This document shows, in pieces, positions 25,396-35,080 of a DNA stretch of 42,242 nt (position 1 is its first letter; the number at the start of each line of letters is the position of its first letter). The stretch is from Rivularia sp. MS3. GTDB lineage: Bacteria; Cyanobacteriota; Cyanobacteriia; Cyanobacteriales; Nostocaceae. A program made the translations under genes and the position numbers. Location of the stretch: assembly GCA_019192545.1 (NCBI GenBank), contig JAHCMI010000079.1, positions 1 to 42,242 of the forward strand, given 5' to 3'. The notes beneath the pieces were generated by a model that did no database searches, was not told the DNA's origin, and was given only the letters and a program-made list of their open reading frames with translations.

Positions 25396-25608
25396 ATGAA
25401 TTCTCAACCATCAATCAAAAGATTTTCCGTAGGTTTATTAATTGGACTTATGATTAGTGGATTATCATGGCTATGTTCAGTTTATTTTCACGTTAATATT
25501 CCCTTAATTCAAGGAATTATTGGCAGCTTATTATTATCAATCTCTTTCGGCATCCTTGCTACCTTTACCGGCATAGAAAAAATATTAGATAATCTGCCGG
25601 AATTTTAA
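25396..25608 (+). CDS. Small two-TM membrane protein
   Basis: The 70-aa protein has two hydrophobic segments, VGLLIGLMISGLSWLCSVYF (about residues 12-31) and LIQGIIGSLLLSISFGILATF (about 37-57). It ends TGIEKILDNLPEF. Both helices and the polar tail look like a real conserved cyanobacterial protein. The function is unknown. It lies 59 bp before the glycoside-hydrolase pseudogene, possibly once co-transcribed. Confidence 0.6.
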   Translation: MNSQPSIKRFSVGLLIGLMISGLSWLCSVYFHVNIPLIQGIIGSLLLSISFGILATFTGIEKILDNLPEF

Positions 25609-25667
25609 TGTGGAACTTTTAATATTAAACGTAAATCTTAACTAGGTGGTGTTTCCTGTGACTCAAG

Positions 25668-26411
25668 ATGACATCTATTTTTAACAAAAAAGCAATTCTA
25701 ATTAGTCTAGTATTAATTGGAATTGCTTCCCCCGTACAATCCAGGGGCAACGCCACGACAAGAAATTAAACCACCAACTGTTACCAGAGAATTTTGCGCT
25801 GCATGGATTGCTACCGTCGCAAATATAGATTTTCCGTCAAAACCCGGTTTAACAACTGAAGAACAAAGGGCTGAATTAATCGCTATTCTTGATAAAGCTG
25901 CTGAAATTAACTTAAATGCTGTATTTTTCCAAATTCGTCCTATAAGTGACGCTCTATACGCATCTCCCTACTAACCTTGGTCGGAATTCCTTACTAGAGA
26001 AATGGGGCGATCGCCACAACCATTTTACGACCCTCTAGAATTTGCAGTTAAAGAAGCGCATAAACGAGGCTTGGAATTACATGCTTGGTTTAATCCCTAT
26101 CGCGCCCATCATCCAGAAACTATATCACCTATATCGGAAAATCATCTCAGCAAAACAAAACCGGAATTAGTCAAAAAATACGGTAAATATATGTGGTTAG
26201 ATCCCGGTGAAAAACAAGTTCAAGATTATTCTTTGAAAGTAATTTTAGATGTAGTAAATCGCTACGATATTGATGGAGTTCATATCGACGATAATTTAAT
26301 CCCTATACCCAACGTAACGAAGCAGACGACAAAGATTCTACCTGGGAATAAAAACTCGTATTTTGTAAACGATATTGATATTGAGAATATTGCAGTTTCC
26401 GGTTTTAGTCG
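25668..26411 (+). pseudogene. Broken family-10-like glycosyl hydrolase (YddW/GHL10, COG1649)
   Basis: ATG 25668 opens a signal peptide (MTSIFNKKAILISLVLIGIA), then the frame shifts near 25740-25755. The family start follows: REFCAAWIATVANIDFPSKPG, then AELIAILDKAAEINLNAVFFQIRP. A TAA at 25972-25974 interrupts SPY*PWSEFLT in the same frame. Translation-like sequence then resumes through DPLEFAVKEAHKRGLELHAWFNPYRAHH and YDIDGVHIDD. A second frameshift near 26300 is shown by NEADDKDSTW appearing in another frame. The 3' part is gone, and sequence joins the antiparallel PKD pseudogene near 26340-26411. At least three lesions make it nonfunctional. Confidence 0.85.
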
Positions 26412-27700
26412 TTATGGGTCGGAATAGTTTCCGTTGAATTGAACTCCCTGATTTTCTATTGTTGTTTGGTTTTCTCCTGCTGTCACGGTGGGAGCAATAT
26501 TGTTGACATTCAAGGTAATTGTTTCTACTGTTGATGCTCCTTGAGAATCGGTGACGGTAAGGGTTGCGGTGTAGGTGCCGTTATCGGCGAAGGTGTGGGT
26601 AACGCTTTGTCCGTTTAACTCAGGAGTGTTGTCTCCGAAATTCCAGGTATAGATAATTTCTCCTTCATCGGTTGCATCTGCGCTAAATGTGGCTGCTATT
26701 CCTTCTGCTAGGTTGGGTTCTATATCAATTTTATCGATACTGGGAGCGCTGTTCTTAATCGTAATATTTACTGTTGCGGTGTTGGATGTGTTGTTGTCGT
26801 TGTCTTTGACGGTATAGGTAAATGTATCAGTAGCTTCTGCTGTTGATAACTCCGGCGAGAAACTTTCATCAAGCCCTACCAGTAATTGCCGCGTCATATT
26901 TGTTGTTAAAGTTACGGCTTCTGGGTATAGCTGCAAACCATCTTGTTCGGCTAATGCTACATAAAACTCCGAATCATTGCTAGGAGCCGGAATATCCCCC
27001 ATCCTAACAGCAGTAACAGCGGATATCCCATTCTTCCGTACAGTAACAATCTCCACCCTATCACTTAACCCACTCAGCACCCCATACTCATTAACATCCG
27101 CAACCAACCCACTTTCAGAACCAAACCTTACATAAGAAGCTGGTAAAATCACATCCTCCTGGTCAGAAAAATCACCAACCACCACCAATTCCGTACTCTC
27201 CCCAGCATCCAACCGTGGACTCCTGTTAACAATATCCAAATTAATCAAAGGAGCATTACTGACATCAACCTTGATTTCAACAGGAGCAGCAGTACTGTAA
27301 CCATCATCCGCAATCAAATTAAAACTAGCATCACCAAAATAACCATCCTCCGGAGTAAACCTTACAAACTTACCATCCGGCGTAAAACTAACATTTCCGT
27401 TAGAAGAATCAGCAAGACGGAAATAAATCGGGTCGCCTTCCGGGTCAGTAGCAATTGTATCTAACTCAATAAACGTCTCTAAATCATTGTGAGTAAGCAC
27501 AGTAGTCGGAGTAACTATCGGTGCAACATTCGCCGCAAAGTCATAATTACTACCTAATATTTGCATGTCGGCAGCATTTACCACACCATCGCGGTTGAAA
27601 TCGTAGCGAACATCGTAATTTCCCTTCGCGATCGCTGTTGCTAACTCATTACTATCAGCACCGTCAACCTTGTCGTCAAAGTTAACATCACCAGCGATTC
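26412..27700 (-). pseudogene. Giant exoprotein remnant, part 4: dockerin, cadherin-like and PKD domains
   Basis: This frame starts, reading leftward, with a dockerin-type pair of Ca2+ loops: GDVNFDDKVDGAD and DFNRDGVVNAADMQILG (about 27545-27692). A cadherin/VCBS-like repeat follows (ATDPEGDPIYFRL...FTPEDGYFGDASFNLIADDG), then further beta domains, then a PKD domain (YTWNFGDNTPE...HTFADNGTYTATLTVTDSQGAS). It stops abruptly at FNGNYSDP. It lies in a different frame from the upstream pieces (27688-31286); the shift falls at the heptad repeat 27701-27746. The 3' end is cut off at the glycoside-hydrolase pseudogene. Confidence 0.8.
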
Positions 27701-27746
27701 GGAGAGTGAGGGAGTGAGGAGATGAGGAGATGAGGGGATGAGGAGA
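27701..27746. repeat. Heptad repeat at a frameshift
   Basis: GAGTGAG/GATGAGG units sit exactly where the exoprotein frame changes between parts 3 and 4. A 7-bp unit changes the frame by +1 per copy. Confidence 0.75.
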
Positions 27747-28085
27747 TTAAATTCAACCCAGGATTATCTATTGCGAATAGTGCATAATTTTCATTACTTA
27801 CAACAGGGGTTAATCCGGCGATACTTGGCAAACCACCACCAGTAACTTCCGCACTTACAAGTACAATCCCCGTGGCAGTAGATTCAATTTCACCTTCTCG
27901 TAAACCAAAGGTATATTGTTCAATTCCCTGCGTTAAACTACCATTTACCGTAGAACCATTCCATTGAACAACACCGCCCAAATCCCCTTGTATATCGGTA
28001 ATTTGAGAGGTTTCATTATAGGCGTTAAGCGAAGCTCTACCGAAGGTAATCGCTTTCCCACCACTCCCCGGATTTCCGGTTATTA

Positions 28086-28161
28086 GAGTGAGGGAGGGAG
28101 AGAGGGAGGGAGTGAGGGAGGGGGAAGAGGAGGGAGGGAGGGAGGGAGTGAGGGAGGGAGA
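28086..28161. repeat. Heptad repeat inside coding frame
   Basis: GAGTGAGGGAGGGAG-type units, about 76 bp, are read on the minus strand as SPSLTPSLPP-type sequence between RYGY and LITGNPGSGG. Confidence 0.8.
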
Positions 28162-28784
28162 GTATCCGTAACGTTGTGCTTTTCCTGTGGAAAGGTTTCT
28201 TACAGAAACTAAGTTTCCATCTTGATAATCGTAAACAACCTTTGTTCCGTCGGGAGCAATTATTTCCTTTAAGAATCCTTGCTCGTCATTGACAAATTGC
28301 ACCGTTTCCCCAGTGGAAGATGTAATTCCGCTATCGCTATAAATCAAACTTATTCCATTCGCTGCAATTTGCTCCGTAATCCCCTTCTTACTATCAATTA
28401 AATATTGCGTTCCTTCTGCGTCAGTTAACGTAAATTCGGCACCGTCAAAATCCCCACTCGCCGGGTTGTAAGCGTAACCAGTATTTAGTTCGTAGAAGCG
28501 ATTTCCGGCTAAAGTTAAGTTCGCGATCGCCGAATTCAATTTATACTCAACCCCTTCATCAGCAACCCATTCGGGGGAATAATAAGTTAAACCGGAGATT
28601 TCCTTTCTTTGAGGAGCAAAAGTAAATCCGACACGCTCCCCAGTTGGAGTATTTAGATAAAGTCTCCTTCCCACACGGTAGGGTTCATAAACTCCTAATT
28701 CTTCCCTACCAGTAAGCGCAACATTCGTTTGGATATCGGTATCTGTACTAAATCTCCAGGTGTTGTCTAAGGAATTGTAGGTAC

Positions 28785-28840
28785 GAGTGAGGAAGAGGGA
28801 GAGAGGGAGGGAGGGAGAGAGTGAGGGAGGGAGGGGAGAT
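28785..28840. repeat. Heptad repeat inside coding frame
   Basis: GAGTGAGGAAGAGGGAG-type units are read on the minus strand as SPLPPSLSPSLPLSLFL between GDD and TRTYNSL. Confidence 0.8.
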
Positions 28841-29175
28841 GTAGAATCATCACCTCTTCCTTCTTCCTCCTTCCTTCTTCCTTCAAAGATATATTTTAAA
28901 TCGGTTTCGGTGCGGGAAAGTGATGTTTTTGCGGTACTATTAATTTCGACAACGGTATTTGTAGTTGATGTACGTCCGCTGATATCTGTTGCTGTCAATC
29001 GTAATTGGTAGAATCCGTTATTTAGCTTATTGGGGTCAATTTGTGCGAGAATTTCATCGTTAGCTGTATTCTCACCATTGGCGATCGCCCTATAATCATC
29101 TTCCCCAAAGCTTGCTATTTCCAACTTCCAACTATCTAAATTAACGTCAGATACCTCACCAACGATATCAGTAAT

Positions 29176-30837
29176 TTAACTTATCCTATCGGCATTAATC
29201 GCAGAATCTAACCCAACAACCGGAGCCTTGCTATCAAAGGAATTGCGTACCTTAATTACCGTAGAAGTTTCACCAACCCTACCGTCAGCGTCGGTAGCAA
29301 ATGCTTCAACAAAAACTTTTCCGGGAGTGGTAGGGTTAATATGAAATCTACCAAACTCATCAATCTCTACTTTTTCACCATTAACAAAAGCATCGATATT
29401 GGTAATTTCTGCAAAACTATCAGCAAAAGCGGTGACAATAACGCTTTGATTTGGCGTTACGGGGAATCCGGGAGTTAAATCAAGATTTACAGTTGGATTT
29501 TCTGTTGTCAGAGCAACTTTAATTAAAGCGTTTTCTGTAACTGTGGAAATTCCATCGCTAACGGAGAAGTTAATGCTGTAATCACCAACTTGCCCTGGAT
29601 TTGGTATCCATTTGAATTCACCAGTTTCTTTATTTAAAGTCGCACCTTCTGGCAAGATATCGGCAGAGTATGTTAACTGTGAATTTTCATCTTTGTCGGA
29701 AGCATTTAACGTAAAGTTGAGAGTTTCACCAAGAGCAACACCACGGTTAGATACTTTTAATTCGGGATTGCGGTTGCTATCGGTAATTAAGATATCAACA
29801 TCTCTTCTTCCAACTTCTCCAGCGGCATCTTTGACTTCAAAGGTTAGTTTATATTGCCCGCTTTGGTTGTAATCGGGTTTCCAAACAAATTCTCCTGTGC
29901 GGGTGTCGAATGTCGCACCTTGGGGGAGATTGGTAATTGGGGAAAAGACAACTCCTTCAATATCGTAATCAACGGCATTTAAATTAAATCGTAAAAATTC
30001 GTTTTCTGACGCTATTTGAGTTGGAAGGGGAATAATTACTGGTGCGCGGTTAGTATTTTCTACTTCTATGGAAAAAGTTTTTTCGGATTGTTTATTGCCA
30101 TCGGTGGCGATGATGGTGATATTTTCGTACAATCCTGCTTGAGAATAATCTGGTTTCCATGTAAGTAAACCGGTTTTTGCGTCGAGAGAAGCGTTTTGAG
30201 GAAGATTCTTCGCTAAATAGGTGATTGTGTCGTTGTCGGAATCTTCTGCTTGTAGTTGTAACGAGAAAGTTTCTGCTTCTTTGATTGTGAGAATCCCTTG
30301 CGGGGATAAGTTGGTGATTGGGTTTAGTTGAGGAGCATTATTGTAATTACGTACAACTATATTAAAAGTTTGCTCGTGGCTGAAGATTTCATCATTATTA
30401 CCATTACCACTATCCGTTACCTTAATCGTAACAGGATAGGTTTTATCTAAAATACTTTCATCCGCTGCCACTGCCCACTCAAACGAAGCTTTACCATACC
30501 CACCTTTTTGAGTAAGCGTAATACCCGCTGGTAAATCTTGTTTATTAAGGATTTCAAAGGTTAAATTATCTTGATTGTTATCTTCAACTAAAACATCAAA
30601 TTTGAGAGTTTCTCCAACAACTGCTACCTTGTCACCGATATATTCAATTTGAGGTGCATCGTTATTCCCTAAAACATTGATATTAAAATTTTTTTCCGTA
30701 TAAAGCGGAGTTTCATTATCTATACGATTAATTTCTTCTGCTATCAACGTAAATGTGTAGCTGCCGCTAATATCTTTATCTGTGGGGGAGATATTTAGTG
30801 TTGCTGTGCCGTCAGCAAATAAATAATTATTGTCAAA
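29176..30837 (-). pseudogene. Giant exoprotein remnant, part 2: tandem Ig (He_PIG) domains
   Basis: About 550 residues hold at least four putative-Ig repeats with the He_PIG signature LPxGATFDxxTGEFxWxPxxxQxGxY. Examples are LPQNASLDAKTGLLTWKPDY, LPQGATFDTRTGEFVWKPDY and LPEGATLNKETGEFKWIPNP. The frame is open from FDNNYLFADGTATLNIS right after the TAA of the small gene at 30838 and is closed by a TAA at 29176-29178. Beyond that stop the same frame continues as part 3. It is a fragment of a secreted or surface adhesin-like protein, not a complete gene; no start or signal peptide survives. Confidence 0.8.
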
Positions 30838-31116
30838 TTATTTCTGCTTCTTTCTAGCTTCCATTTGTGCTATTTTATCCCTTAATAACTTCTCGGTTTT
30901 TTCGGTGGCTGCTAACTTATCTAAAAGTCTTTGTTTTCTCTGCAATATCCCTTCGAGATACTTGTTAAAACAACTTCCATCGATTACCGATTGAATTCTT
31001 CTGTCTTTTTCTTCCTGAGACATAGGTGTACCAAACATTGCAGTCATACCTAATTCATCTAATCTTTCCCATCTTTCTAAATCTTCTTTTGTTGGCTGGT
31101 ATTTTTCGTTACTCAT
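30838..31116 (-). CDS. Small coiled-coil hypothetical protein embedded in pseudogene debris
   Basis: The 92-aa soluble protein starts MSNEKYQPTKEDLERWERLD. It has GMTAMFGTPMSQEEKDRRIQ and a charged C-terminal coiled coil (YLEGILQRKQRLLDKLAATE onward to KKQK). An AAGGA lies 7 bp before ATG 31116, a good ribosome site. The frame is also open upstream into a duplicated exoprotein fragment, and its TAA directly abuts the Ig-domain remnant, both in the same frame. No family is recognised. It may be an independent small gene dropped into the wreck. Confidence 0.5.
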   Translation of the reverse strand: MSNEKYQPTKEDLERWERLDELGMTAMFGTPMSQEEKDRRIQSVIDGSCFNKYLEGILQRKQRLLDKLAATEKTEKLLRDKIAQMEARKKQK

Positions 31117-31286
31117 TGTGCATTCCTTCCACTGTACAACACCCAAATTCCCTTGTATATCAGTAATTCGAGGAACTTCATTGTAAGCGATCGCCTTACC
31201 ACCACTCCCCGGATTTCCGGTTATTAGAGTGAGGTAAGTTGTAGTGGAAGTACGTCCGCTAATATCTGTTGCTGTCAATCGTAATT
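31117..31286 (-). pseudogene. Duplicated, internally deleted exoprotein fragment
   Basis: This fragment reads TATDISGRTSTTT followed at once by YLTLITGNPGSGGKAIAYNE and ITDIQGNLGVVQW. The same segments occur about 900 bp apart in part 3 (about 28957-29007 and 27958-28100). The join lies at GAGTGAGG, the edge of the heptad tract, so a deletion or template switch at the repeat created it. Confidence 0.7.
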
Positions 31287-31538
31287 AAAGGACTTCTCTG
31301 TAAGCGAAAAAGAATCGAGCGGGTTTTAAAGCGGAACCCTGAGAGTGTCAACAAGAGTTTCTACAAGCTTTATTTAATGTAACTCTTTTAGAACACACAG
31401 AGCGCAAAGGCAAAGGAGAATAGAAATGAGAAGTTTATTTACTTTTCTTCTTCGCGCCCCTATGGGTAAACCTCCGCACCCCAAAACTGAAAAAATAAAC
31501 ATTTTCCTTTCAACTGCATAATTATCTGCTGCTGACCT

Positions 31539-31573
31539 CTATATAGAAACAGAAGATGAATTACTATATAGAA
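31539..31573 (+). promoter_or_regulatory. Direct repeat before the RebD-like gene
   Basis: CTATATAGAA occurs at 31539-31548 and again at 31564-31573, 25 bp apart, just before ATG 31582. It could be a tandem regulator site or include a -10 element (TATATA). No Shine-Dalgarno is visible, and the rest of 31287-31538 shows only CGCAAAGG-type spacer repeat. Confidence 0.25.
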
Positions 31574-31581
31574 CTTTCCAC

Positions 31582-34500
31582 ATGAGCGTTTTAGATTTTC
31601 CTCGATTACATTTCCAAGGTTTTGCCAGAGTTCACGCTCCTACGGGATATAAAAATGGTTTAATCGACCTTAGCGACAATACCTGTTATATGAATGGTGT
31701 CCCGTACAAGGAAAATCATTCGGCTTCTGAATATCACGAATATCTTTATAATAAAGGTCAAAAATTTAATGCGGAAGGGAAGTTAGATGAAAACGGCCCT
31801 TTTAGTATGGCTCAAGGATGGAATTTTGGCGGCAACGGTCATTTTTCAATTGATGCGAAAATTATTAGTACTCAAACAGAGTTTGGGAAAGTTGATGAAA
31901 GTGACCCGGTTATTGGTAGAAGTGTAGATTTTTGGGGACACTATAACGAGTACGTCAAAACAAGTTTTAATAGAGCCAGGATATTTGAAAATGACCCGGC
32001 TTCTAATTGGACTAATACGATTATGTTGGGACAGTTAGCTTTTGGTAGGTTGGGTGAAAGTAATCAAGTGCCTTATATGGTAACTGCTCCTATTGAAGGT
32101 TATCAGTTAGCTCGCTGGCAAGATTTTGATTATATTCGCGATTTACCAGACCATATTTTAAATCATGAATTTGGTAAAGCTGCTGTTTACCAGTTTGTTG
32201 TTTCCAAGGGTGAGGAAGATTTTTTATGGAGTGATGAGGTAAATATTTCGCCGACGGTTTCTTTGTTAAAGGAAGCGATGCAGCGAGAAGATGTTTTGGG
32301 TTTGGTGGTGCAGTTTAGCATCAGCAATATGTCTTCTCCACAGCAACCAGATTCTCCTAGTTTTTGGGAATTACATGGAACTATCGGTTTATGGTGTAAG
32401 GATGAATTAAAAACTTATCCGGGTGGAAGGTTGTTAACTCCTCAACCAGAATTGAAAGAAATGGGTAATTTGACGTTGAAGTTAAATTCCCAGGGGATAA
32501 GTTTAAATATGATTACAGCTGTTCCTTGTGTTGGAAGGTCAAACAAAGCAGAAAACGGAATTCACCACATTTTTTCAAAGTTGGATTTGGGTGATTTAGA
32601 AATTCGTACTGTTGATAGCAATCGTTTGGTTGGAGTAATTCCTCAGAAGTTGTACAAGAAGGAAGCTCATGATTTAACCAGTGGTTTGGTTGATATTCCC
32701 TACCTTGAAAATGAAAGTTGGCAAGATTTACGAGAAGATGTTGAAAATCAAGGTTTGTGCATTATCGGAACGGTTGAGGGGATACGAAAAGTTTTAGTTA
32801 AGGAGAAGGAAATTAATCTTCAAGTTGACGATGCTTGTTTATTTCTTGAATTCCCTAACTATCAGAAAGGGGAAGATAATGCTTACGAAGTTGAAGTGCG
32901 CTCTTTTGTTAGAGGTGTTCCGACATCGGTACAGTCAATTTACGTAAATCAATTTTATAATCCTAGAGCTTTTCCTCAATTACGCTACCAATTTGAAAGG
33001 GATAGTAATAATAAAGATGAAATTTTTCATTATCCCCAAAATTCAGAATTACAGATTGTTGAATTAAAACCTGGATTACAAGATGAGAAAGGAGAATTTT
33101 TATCAAGCTGTGAAATATCTACTAATAATCAAGGAAGAGGTTGGTTTACTTTAAGAGGTGCTAAACCTGGTACTGCGAAAATTTTAATGTCTCACAATTT
33201 ACCATCATTTGTGAGCGATCGCCATCATGCAGACGAAGCGGAAATTGCTTACGACAACGACAATAAACTCGGATTTTGGAATACTTCCGGCTTCTGCGCT
33301 GTTAGAGTCATGGGTAATGATTGGCACTTAGATGATATTCCGCAACAAGATGTAGATTTCAACTTAATTTACGAAAAAGTTTTAGCTTTCTACGAAGCCA
33401 GTTTTTCGTTTATGAAAGCCGAAGTTTTTAGCTTGGCAGATAAATGTAAAGTTGCTACCTACGCTCGTTTAATGTGGCAGATGTCAGACCCCAAAAATAA
33501 AAATAAAACTTACTATATGCCCCCCACAAGAGATATGTCCGAATCACAATCAAAGCTTTTACTCAAATTCCTGCAAAATCAACAGCAAATTGGCTATATT
33601 CCACAATCGGAACAGTTACCGAAGCCCGAAATTCAATCTCAAAATAAAGATAAATATAAAATTAAAACCAAAGAAGAATTAATTAAAGCATTAAAACAAG
33701 CAGCAGAATTAGAAGTTGCCGTAATGCTGCAATATATTTATGCCGGATATTCGGTTCCCAATTACGTTACCGGAGAAGAATACGTGCGTCGGGGATTGTG
33801 GACAGAAGAACAATTACATTTAGCTTGTGGTGACAATAAAGAAGTTGATAATTATGGAATGCGGGGGGTATTAATAGAAATTGCCCGCGAGGAAATGATT
33901 CATTTTCTTTTGGTTAACAATATATTGATGGCAATTGGCGAACCATTTTACGCAGCAGTTCCCGATTTTAAACAACTTAACGCCCTTTTCCCCATAGATG
34001 TCGATTTTGCTTTAGAACCTTTAAATGCTTTATCCCTACAGTATTTTATGCGTTTGGAAATGCCAGATTTTCTTAATGAAGACCTTGTTGACGAAAATAT
34101 TCCGACAGCGGAACAGTTACATACATATGGTTCGTTGAGTGAATTATACGGTCAAATCCGCGACGGATTACAAAACATTCCCGATTTATTCAAAGTTGAT
34201 AAAAACAAAGTTGGTGGAGAACACCGCTTATTTATGCGGGATAATCTCAATCAAAAACACCCAGATTATCAAATGCAGGTTTATGACCTCAAAAGCGCAT
34301 TATTTGCAGTTGACGTAATTGTAGAGCATGGAGAAGGCAGCCAACAAAGCAGCGAAACATTTGCTAAATCCCATTACCAAAAATTTCGTCAGCTAGCAGA
34401 CGCTCTTTCCCAAGAACAAATTTACGTTAACAATAATAATAAAAATCAATCCCGCAACGGAATAGTTAAAACCTGGAATCCTTCCTACCCATCATTAAGA

Positions 34501-34944
34501 AATCCCAGCGTTTCTTATCAAGATTGTAATTCCAACGTTGTCACCATTCCTCAAACTAGAACGGTGATGGAAATATTTAATCAAAGCTATTTCTTAATGA
34601 TGCAGTTGATGGTTCAACATTTTAATTCAAATCCCCAAGGAAGTTTAAGACGCTCCAAATTAATGAACGCTAGCATCGACATTATGACAGGAATGATGCG
34701 ACCTTTGGGAGAACTATTAATGACTTTACCATCCGGGAAACGCGGTAAAACAGCAGGGCCATCCTTTGAAATACCAACACCGGAATATATTCCTGACCCC
34801 GAAATTGCAGCTTCAACAATTTCAAATCATTTTAAGGATTTAGCCAAACGCTCTTATGAATGCAAAGTGATTCCCGAAGCTGTTTGTGAAATGTTTGATT
34901 TTTATTGTAATTTCTTCGAGGAATTAAGGAATGATATTTTTTAA
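31582..34944 (+). CDS. RebD/StaD/VioB-type bis-indole (chromopyrrolic acid) synthase homologue
   Basis: The 1120-aa protein matches the RebD/StaD/VioB family along its length. It begins MSVLDFPRLHFQGFARVHAP. It has NHFS-like NGHFSIDAK, VDFWGHYNEYVKTSFNRAR and GRLLTPQPELKEMGNLTLK. The strongly conserved KVFSLADKCK-like segment EVFSLADKCKVATYARLMWQ is followed by NKTYYMPPTRDMS. A C-terminal ferritin-like domain (about 690-930) has ELEVAVMLQYIYAGYSVPNY and IAREEMIHFLLVNN, and then LMNASIDIMTGMMRPLGELL. Family enzymes couple two indole-pyruvate imine units from tryptophan. RebD/StaD give chromopyrrolic acid; VioB feeds violacein. The RebC-like gene next door favours the indolocarbazole branch. 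No export signal. Confidence 0.88.
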   Translation: MSVLDFPRLHFQGFARVHAPTGYKNGLIDLSDNTCYMNGVPYKENHSASEYHEYLYNKGQKFNAEGKLDENGPFSMAQGWNFGGNGHFSIDAKIISTQTEFGKVDESDPVIGRSVDFWGHYNEYVKTSFNRARIFENDPASNWTNTIMLGQLAFGRLGESNQVPYMVTAPIEGYQLARWQDFDYIRDLPDHILNHEFGKAAVYQFVVSKGEEDFLWSDEVNISPTVSLLKEAMQREDVLGLVVQFSISNMSSPQQPDSPSFWELHGTIGLWCKDELKTYPGGRLLTPQPELKEMGNLTLKLNSQGISLNMITAVPCVGRSNKAENGIHHIFSKLDLGDLEIRTVDSNRLVGVIPQKLYKKEAHDLTSGLVDIPYLENESWQDLREDVENQGLCIIGTVEGIRKVLVKEKEINLQVDDACLFLEFPNYQKGEDNAYEVEVRSFVRGVPTSVQSIYVNQFYNPRAFPQLRYQFERDSNNKDEIFHYPQNSELQIVELKPGLQDEKGEFLSSCEISTNNQGRGWFTLRGAKPGTAKILMSHNLPSFVSDRHHADEAEIAYDNDNKLGFWNTSGFCAVRVMGNDWHLDDIPQQDVDFNLIYEKVLAFYEASFSFMKAEVFSLADKCKVATYARLMWQMSDPKNKNKTYYMPPTRDMSESQSKLLLKFLQNQQQIGYIPQSEQLPKPEIQSQNKDKYKIKTKEELIKALKQAAELEVAVMLQYIYAGYSVPNYVTGEEYVRRGLWTEEQLHLACGDNKEVDNYGMRGVLIEIAREEMIHFLLVNNILMAIGEPFYAAVPDFKQLNALFPIDVDFALEPLNALSLQYFMRLEMPDFLNEDLVDENIPTAEQLHTYGSLSELYGQIRDGLQNIPDLFKVDKNKVGGEHRLFMRDNLNQKHPDYQMQVYDLKSALFAVDVIVEHGEGSQQSSETFAKSHYQKFRQLADALSQEQIYVNNNNKNQSRNGIVKTWNPSYPSLRNPSVSYQDCNSNVVTIPQTRTVMEIFNQSYFLMMQLMVQHFNSNPQGSLRRSKLMNASIDIMTGMMRPLGELLMTLPSGKRGKTAGPSFEIPTPEYIPDPEIAASTISNHFKDLAKRSYECKVIPEAVCEMFDFYCNFFEELRNDIF

Positions 34945-35030
34945 ACGCTAAGGAACGCTAAGGAAAGCGCAAAGGTACGCAGAGTTTTTTTATAAATATA
35001 AGGTTGAGTCGAGGATTAATAATTTAATTT

Positions 35031-35069
35031 TCCCTCACTCTCTCACTCTCTCACTCCCTCACTCCCTCC
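35031..35069. repeat. Heptad repeat in the RebC-like leader
   Basis: CCCTCACTCTCTCACT units end 11 bp before ATG 35081, replacing the expected Shine-Dalgarno region between the RebD-like and RebC-like genes. Confidence 0.8.
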
Positions 35070-35080
35070 AAACAAAAATC

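Larger units (their letters stand above)
27688..29175 (-). pseudogene. Giant exoprotein remnant, part 3: YD/Rhs-like central region
   Basis: The frame follows an in-frame TAA (29176-29178) and continues ITDIVGEVSDVNLDSWKLEI. A Big/Ig-like strand set follows (RLTATDISGRTSTTNTVVEI), then a wall-protein-like region containing FVNDEQGFLKEIIAPDGTKV and YDYQDGNLVSVRNLSTG, which resembles YD/Rhs repeats. Two heptad tracts inside (28785-28840, 28086-28161) are read through as Pro/Ser/Leu runs. It ends in a third tract, out of frame with the dockerin part. The lesions make a full-length product impossible without recoding. Confidence 0.75.

Noticed and set aside
26002-26427. Intact 141-aa glycoside hydrolase gene
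   Set aside because: It is the middle of a pseudogene: an in-frame TAA precedes it, the signal-peptide start is in another frame, and the 3' part is shifted and lost.
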